Origin: Candidatus Thorarchaeota archaeon MP11T_1 | Lineage (GTDB): Archaea > Asgardarchaeota > Thorarchaeia > Thorarchaeales > Thorarchaeaceae | Direction: 5' to 3' | NCBI GenBank assembly: GCA_002825515.1 | Contig: PJET01000169.1 | Span: forward strand, 1 to 9,412 | DNA length: 9,412 nt | In this document: positions 6,423 to 9,412 of the stretch, in pieces | Numbering within the stretch: the first letter of the stretch is position 1 | Layout of the letters: the number at the start of each line of letters is the position of its first letter | Notes under the pieces: model-generated | Databases searched by the model: none | What the model saw: only the letters and a program-made list of their open reading frames with translations | Told to the model about the DNA's origin: nothing | Translations under genes and position numbers: made by a program

Positions 6423-7502
6423 ATGAAATGGAGAACTATTTTGCTCACAATACTCCTTTTAATTTCAGTCACATCCTCAAATCCCATAGTTGTGTCTTCG
6501 CAGAATGTTCCAGAAATTTCAGATGTAAAGGTCCTGATGTTCATCGCGGAGAATTTTGGATTAAACTACTATGATGCGCGAGAGATATTCGAATCGTGGG
6601 GTGTCAATGTCACGACTGTGGCTTATTCTTTAGATCATAATATCACATCATGCTCAAAACCTAACACGGGTGAAAATGAAACTATCATAGTTGAATACAC
6701 ACATCAGGAGATGACTCCAGACATGGTTAGTGAATTTGACTGTCTCTTCGTTTCATCAGGAATCCAATGGCAGACTCTAAGAACAGAAAGTACAGCATTG
6801 ACATTCATTGCAGATGCATACAATATGGGATTGATTGTTGCATCAGTGTGCACTGGTACTAGAGTCGTTGCGGAGTCAAATGGTATCGTAAATGGATGTA
6901 AAGTGGTATCATATGTCCTAAGCAGTGCCTATATGAGGGAAGCTGGGGCAACTCCAATAGAAGAAATGGAAGCAGTAGCGGATGGCTGTATGATTACTGG
7001 TGGTAGTGGAGGAGGACCAACTGGTGGGGGGTATCTCGAAGCACCAACATCAGAGGTCTGCGCTGAGGTTGTCAGACATGTATTGGGATTGTCCAGAGTC
7101 AAATCCACCTCTTTGACTTTTTCCAAGGGATTAATGGGCACCGATGTTAGCATAGGTGCAGTCATTGACAACCTGAACGAAACACTTGGAGATATACTCT
7201 CAACAAATATCCAAAAAGTGACTGCACTTGTCCATAGTTTTGACAGAACTACACTTATTGACACTGTAGAACTCACAGATGAGAACCACGATGAAAACTA
7301 TACAGGTCAGTTCAATAGCTTGGATTTTGGTCAATATATTATTGACATAGAAGTTGAAGACTCCAACTCAACCCTTGAAGTTGTCAGGGAAGTAGAGGTC
7401 TTTGAAGTAGGAATTAGGACCATCGATATTGTGCTCTCATCAATTGCAATTGGAAGCGTCCTTATCATTGTTCTAGTCATAGTTATGAAAAAGAAGAAAT
7501 AA
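6423..7502 (+). CDS. Secreted, membrane-anchored DJ-1/PfpI-fold protein, copy B
   Basis: A 359-aa paralogue of copy A with the same architecture. It has a signal peptide (MKWRTILLTILLLISV), then a DJ-1/PfpI domain (about 34-225) with candidate nucleophile Cys143 in ASVCTGTRVVAESNGIVNG. A glycine-rich loop (193-203) and the APTSEVCAEVVRHVLGLSR helix follow. Next come a predicted beta-sandwich domain (about 226-332) and a membrane anchor ending MKKKK. By eye roughly half the residues match copy A, with the elbow, VNVTTVAY and EAPTSEVCAE segments best conserved. It has six N-x-S/T sequons. The frame is open upstream to an ATG at 6339, but the ATG at 6423 is preferred. It aligns with copy A's start, directly precedes the signal-peptide core, sits at the same distance from the conserved palindrome, and gives a protein one residue different in length. 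An intermediate ATG at 6408 (MFSIVMKW) is less likely. Function is unassigned; the aligned DJ-1 Glu position is again Asn (FGLNYYDA). Confidence 0.83.
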   Translation: MKWRTILLTILLLISVTSSNPIVVSSQNVPEISDVKVLMFIAENFGLNYYDAREIFESWGVNVTTVAYSLDHNITSCSKPNTGENETIIVEYTHQEMTPDMVSEFDCLFVSSGIQWQTLRTESTALTFIADAYNMGLIVASVCTGTRVVAESNGIVNGCKVVSYVLSSAYMREAGATPIEEMEAVADGCMITGGSGGGPTGGGYLEAPTSEVCAEVVRHVLGLSRVKSTSLTFSKGLMGTDVSIGAVIDNLNETLGDILSTNIQKVTALVHSFDRTTLIDTVELTDENHDENYTGQFNSLDFGQYIIDIEVEDSNSTLEVVREVEVFEVGIRTIDIVLSSIAIGSVLIIVLVIVMKKKK

Positions 7503-7504
7503 TG

Positions 7505-7634
7505 GAATGTTAAGGGGATTCTTTGAAAATATCTCCCATCTAAAATCAGAAAATATCAACAATCTTGGATAAGCACGTATTCCGTGTAAATCCATTGGAA
7601 ACAAATATCCACGATTGATTTGTTGACATAGTAC
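7505..7634 (-). pseudogene. Decayed fragment of a winged-helix gene paralogous to 3681-4358
   Basis: The minus strand between the stop of copy B and the stop of the YgiD-like gene translates without stops as a fragment. It contains GYLFPMDLHGIRAY, then PRLLIFSD, then SKNPL. This matches residues about 66-107 of the intact winged-helix protein (GFLAPIDFHGKRAY, RRLLISSD, PKEPL), with about 19 identities in 42 positions counted by eye. At DNA level the 33 nt starting at 7545 match 4074-4106 at 29 positions without gaps. There is no start codon and no room for the first 65 or the last 118 residues, so this is a truncated remnant carrying only the recognition-helix end and the wing. It is read in the same frame as the preceding YgiD-like gene, separated from it by that gene's TGA. 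Confidence 0.72.
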
Positions 7635-8420
7635 TCAAACAAACTTGTAACAAGTCATTGAAATTGAGCCCATGATTATTTTCCTATTAAACACCTCAAT
7701 CGCTTGAGAATTAATAGCTGCACCTCTTGCATAGAGTAGAGGCAAATAGTGGTCCAACGAAGGATGAGCTTTTTTCCCAACATCTTTCATGTTCTCGAAG
7801 TCAATGAAAGCAGCTTTGTTATCAGAATGAAGTGAATCATATATCTTCTCTTCAAACTCTTGTGCCCAATCATATTCTAAATTTTGATTACGCCAATTCA
7901 CAGCTGCAAGATTATGAACAAGATTTCCACTCCCAATTATGAGAACTCTCTGGTCTCTGAGAAAGTCAAGTTCTTTCCCCAACTCAAAATGAAATCGAGG
8001 TGATTTTGTGTAATCAATGCTAAGCTGGAGAGTGGGGATATTTGCATCTGGATACATTTGTTTAAGAACAGACCAAGTACCATGATCGAGACCCCAAGAC
8101 TGGTCGAGGCTGATTGAGTAGTCTCTGAGCTTTTGAGAGATTATTTTGGCTAAATTAGGAGCACCGGGTGCTGGATATTGCTGCTGGTATAACGCAGGAG
8201 GAAACCCATAGAAGTCGTGTATAGTTCTTGGTTGCTTCATAGCTCCAACCATTGAATTGGAAGTGTACCAATGAGCAGACACACAAAGAATTGCATCAGG
8301 TCGAGGAATCTTGCAAGCAATCTCTCTCCACCCCTTTGTAAATTCATTTTCCTCTACAGTATTCATGGGCGAGCCATGTCCGATGAAGAGTGTAGGCATT
8401 GGATTAGACATGTTATTCAT
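7635..8420 (-). CDS. ygiD: LigB/YgiD-type extradiol dioxygenase family protein (DODA-like)
   Basis: A 261-aa protein, full length for the YgiD/4,5-DOPA dioxygenase family (about 260 residues). Diagnostic motifs occur in order. These are LFIGHGSPMN with His15, VSAHWYTS with His50, GFPPALYQQQYPAPG, WGLDHGTW with His113, GSGNLVHNL with His169, and AHPSLDHYLPLLYA with His219 and His224. It ends with GSISM and an aromatic tail. His15, His50 and His169 correspond to the metal site known in E. coli YgiD. Family members cleave catechol rings, such as L-DOPA between C4 and C5, but the native archaeal substrate is unknown. Start choice is between ATG 8420 and ATG 8411 (M4). A TATA-like TTTATAG centred near 8443 is 23 or 32 nt upstream of these. 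The gene is divergent from the nucleoside hydrolase. Confidence 0.92.
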   Translation of the reverse strand: MNNMSNPMPTLFIGHGSPMNTVEENEFTKGWREIACKIPRPDAILCVSAHWYTSNSMVGAMKQPRTIHDFYGFPPALYQQQYPAPGAPNLAKIISQKLRDYSISLDQSWGLDHGTWSVLKQMYPDANIPTLQLSIDYTKSPRFHFELGKELDFLRDQRVLIIGSGNLVHNLAAVNWRNQNLEYDWAQEFEEKIYDSLHSDNKAAFIDFENMKDVGKKAHPSLDHYLPLLYARGAAINSQAIEVFNRKIIMGSISMTCYKFV

Positions 8421-8613
8421 ATAATCCAGGAGATGTTGCTATAAACCGTGATGTAGGTGCATTGCTATGTCATTTTTCAAATCAATCCCATCAATGCAAA
8501 TATTCTTTTGAATAAAAGAAGATAATAAAATTTGGTGTGAGAAAGAATAGAGTCACTGCATTGTTTGTATATTACATTCAGAGTAATGAAATTAGTAGAA
8601 GTCAGGGGATCGC
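8421..8613. promoter_or_regulatory. Divergent promoter gap between YgiD-like gene and nucleoside hydrolase
   Basis: A 193-nt gap. On the minus strand TTTATAG (centred near 8443) is the likely TATA box of the YgiD-like gene. On the plus strand TGTATATT (8566-8573) is a TATA-like box about 44 nt before the ATG at 8614, leaving room for a short leader that carries GGGGATC (a near match to GGTGATC) 3 nt before the ATG. Between the two promoters lies a perfect 7-bp inverted repeat, TTCTTTT (8503-8509) and AAAAGAA (8514-8520). Confidence 0.4.
8503..8520. repeat. Inverted repeat in divergent intergenic region
   Basis: TTCTTTT-GAAT-AAAAGAA is a perfect 7-bp dyad with a 4-nt spacer. It lies about 50 nt upstream of the nucleoside hydrolase TATA-like box and about 60 nt from that of the YgiD-like gene. 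It could be an operator for one or both, but in AT-rich DNA such a dyad can also arise by chance. Confidence 0.35.
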
Positions 8614-9412
8614 ATGAAGAAAAGGAATTGGATTTTGTTTACAATCACACTGGTTCTAGTTCTTGCATCAAATAATGAACCTACGTCTATTGATAAAATG
8701 TCCAGTCAGAATGAGATTAGGGTAATAGTAGACATGGATGCAGCACCTGATGATTGGTCATCAGTATTGTATCTTCTCAAGCATCCAACTGTATCAGTAA
8801 TTGGAATTGGAGTTTCTTGCGGAGTATCTTATGTAAATACAGGGGTTACTAATACTCTAGGTATTCTCGAACACTTAGGAATATATGATATACCAGTTGC
8901 AGCTGGGAAAGAAACTCCTCTCGTTGTCGATCATGCCTTCCCAACACCTTGGAGAGAGGCAAGTCATAATTTCTATGGACTTAATCTACCCATGACAAGC
9001 CTGCAGCCATCTCTGATGAATGCATCAGACCTCATGATATCATTGTTAGAAAGTTCAGAAGTTAATGTTACCCTAATAGCATTGGGACCGCTCACAAATA
9101 TCGCCATTGCTCTAGACACGGAACCCTCCATAAAATCAAAGATAGATAAGATACTCCTCATGGGAGGAGCTATTGATGCTCCTGGAAATGTGGGCATAGA
9201 ATCTGACATCCCAAATTACGTTGCAGAGTGGAATATTTGGGTTGATCCTCATGCTGCAGACATCGTATTCAAATCTATGCTCTCAATCCAGATGGTTGCT
9301 TTAGATGCAACGAACCTAGTCCCACAGACACAGGCTTTCCTTGACAAACTTGAAAGCATAATGAGGACCCCAGAAGCTCATCTGCTCTACAACATGACTA
9401 CTGTTGGATTCT
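8614..9412 (+). CDS. Secreted nucleoside hydrolase (IU-NH family), C-terminus cut by right edge
   Basis: The frame is open from ATG 8614 to the edge (266 complete codons). Residues 1-19 are a signal peptide (MKKRNWILF, then a hydrophobic core), so the enzyme is probably exported. Residues 35-47 hold the family's calcium/ribose motif as VIVDMDAAPDDW. All four Asp of the DxDPGxDD consensus are kept (Asp40, Asp42, Asp46, Asp47), but the usual Pro-Gly is Ala-Ala. Further family signatures follow: LIALGPLTNIAIALD, ILLMGGAIDAPGN and AEWNIWVDPHAADIVF. Family members cleave the N-glycosidic bond of ribonucleosides to release base and ribose; an outside location would suit nucleoside scavenging. The C-terminal His-Asp motif that completes the site lies beyond the window. 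N-x-S/T sequons (NAS, NVT, NMT) agree with export. GGGGATC just before the ATG supports this start. Confidence 0.88.
   Translation, partial: MKKRNWILFTITLVLVLASNNEPTSIDKMSSQNEIRVIVDMDAAPDDWSSVLYLLKHPTVSVIGIGVSCGVSYVNTGVTNTLGILEHLGIYDIPVAAGKETPLVVDHAFPTPWREASHNFYGLNLPMTSLQPSLMNASDLMISLLESSEVNVTLIALGPLTNIAIALDTEPSIKSKIDKILLMGGAIDAPGNVGIESDIPNYVAEWNIWVDPHAADIVFKSMLSIQMVALDATNLVPQTQAFLDKLESIMRTPEAHLLYNMTTVGF

Noticed and set aside
6272..6574. 100-codon plus-strand frame overlapping the start of copy B in another frame
   Set aside because: It overlaps the conserved palindrome and signal-peptide region of copy B, has no ribosome binding site, and its protein has no recognisable features.
8973..9209. 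Minus-strand frame inside the nucleoside hydrolase
   Set aside because: It is antisense to clear IU-NH motifs on the plus strand.
1..9412. CRISPR array, tRNA/rRNA, insertion sequence or prophage
   Set aside because: No regularly spaced repeats, no cloverleaf-like or rRNA-like sequence, and no transposase, integrase or phage genes were seen on either strand.

Overview
The window looks archaeal. TATA-like boxes lie about 25-30 nt in front of several start codons, as expected for leaderless or near-leaderless transcripts. Shine-Dalgarno signals are sparse and short. Several proteins carry a signal peptide, N-glycosylation sequons (N-x-S/T) and, in two cases, a C-terminal membrane anchor followed by lysines. 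Base composition is moderately AT-rich and gene density is high, with many short divergent and convergent intergenic gaps. An Asgard-type or other mesophilic sediment archaeon is a reasonable guess, but no marker gene is present to fix the lineage.

Layout, left to right: a minus-strand hypothetical gene running off the left edge (<1-268); a small VOC/glyoxalase-like protein (326-694, -); a divergent promoter gap; a two-part GNAT acetyltransferase of the Rv0428c-like type (786-1541, +); a secreted, membrane-anchored DJ-1/PfpI-fold protein (1685-2767, +, copy A); convergent to it, a ZmaR-like GNAT (2777-3550, -); a winged-helix protein (3681-4358, -); a divergent gap; an unrecognised 266-aa protein (4443-5243, +) and a seven-unit TPR protein (5302-6108, +), probably one transcription unit; a 314-nt gap; a second secreted anchored DJ-1/PfpI protein (6423-7502, +, copy B); a decayed fragment of a second winged-helix gene (about 7505-7634, -); a LigB/YgiD-type dioxygenase (7635-8420, -); a divergent gap; and a secreted nucleoside hydrolase cut by the right edge (8614->9412, +).

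The most interesting part is the duplicated module. Copies A and B of the surface DJ-1-like protein are nearly the same length (360 and 359 aa). Both have a candidate nucleophile Cys, a glycine-rich loop, a predicted beta-sandwich domain and a membrane anchor. Both promoters carry a 20-bp imperfect palindrome (ATTCCTAATATACTAGGAAT in A, ATTCCTAATATATCAGGAAT in B), centred on a TATA-like core and starting exactly 40 nt before the ATG. It is better conserved than the sequence around it, so it is a good candidate for a shared operator. Copy A is followed on the opposite strand by an intact winged-helix gene (with a GNAT gene in between). Copy B is followed on the opposite strand by a recognisable fragment of a winged-helix paralogue. 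This suggests that a block containing both the surface protein and the putative regulator was duplicated and that the second regulator then decayed. Whether the winged-helix protein binds the palindrome is inference.

The remaining genes (VOC, GNATs, YgiD-like, nucleoside hydrolase) look like accessory metabolic or housekeeping functions and do not form an obvious pathway.
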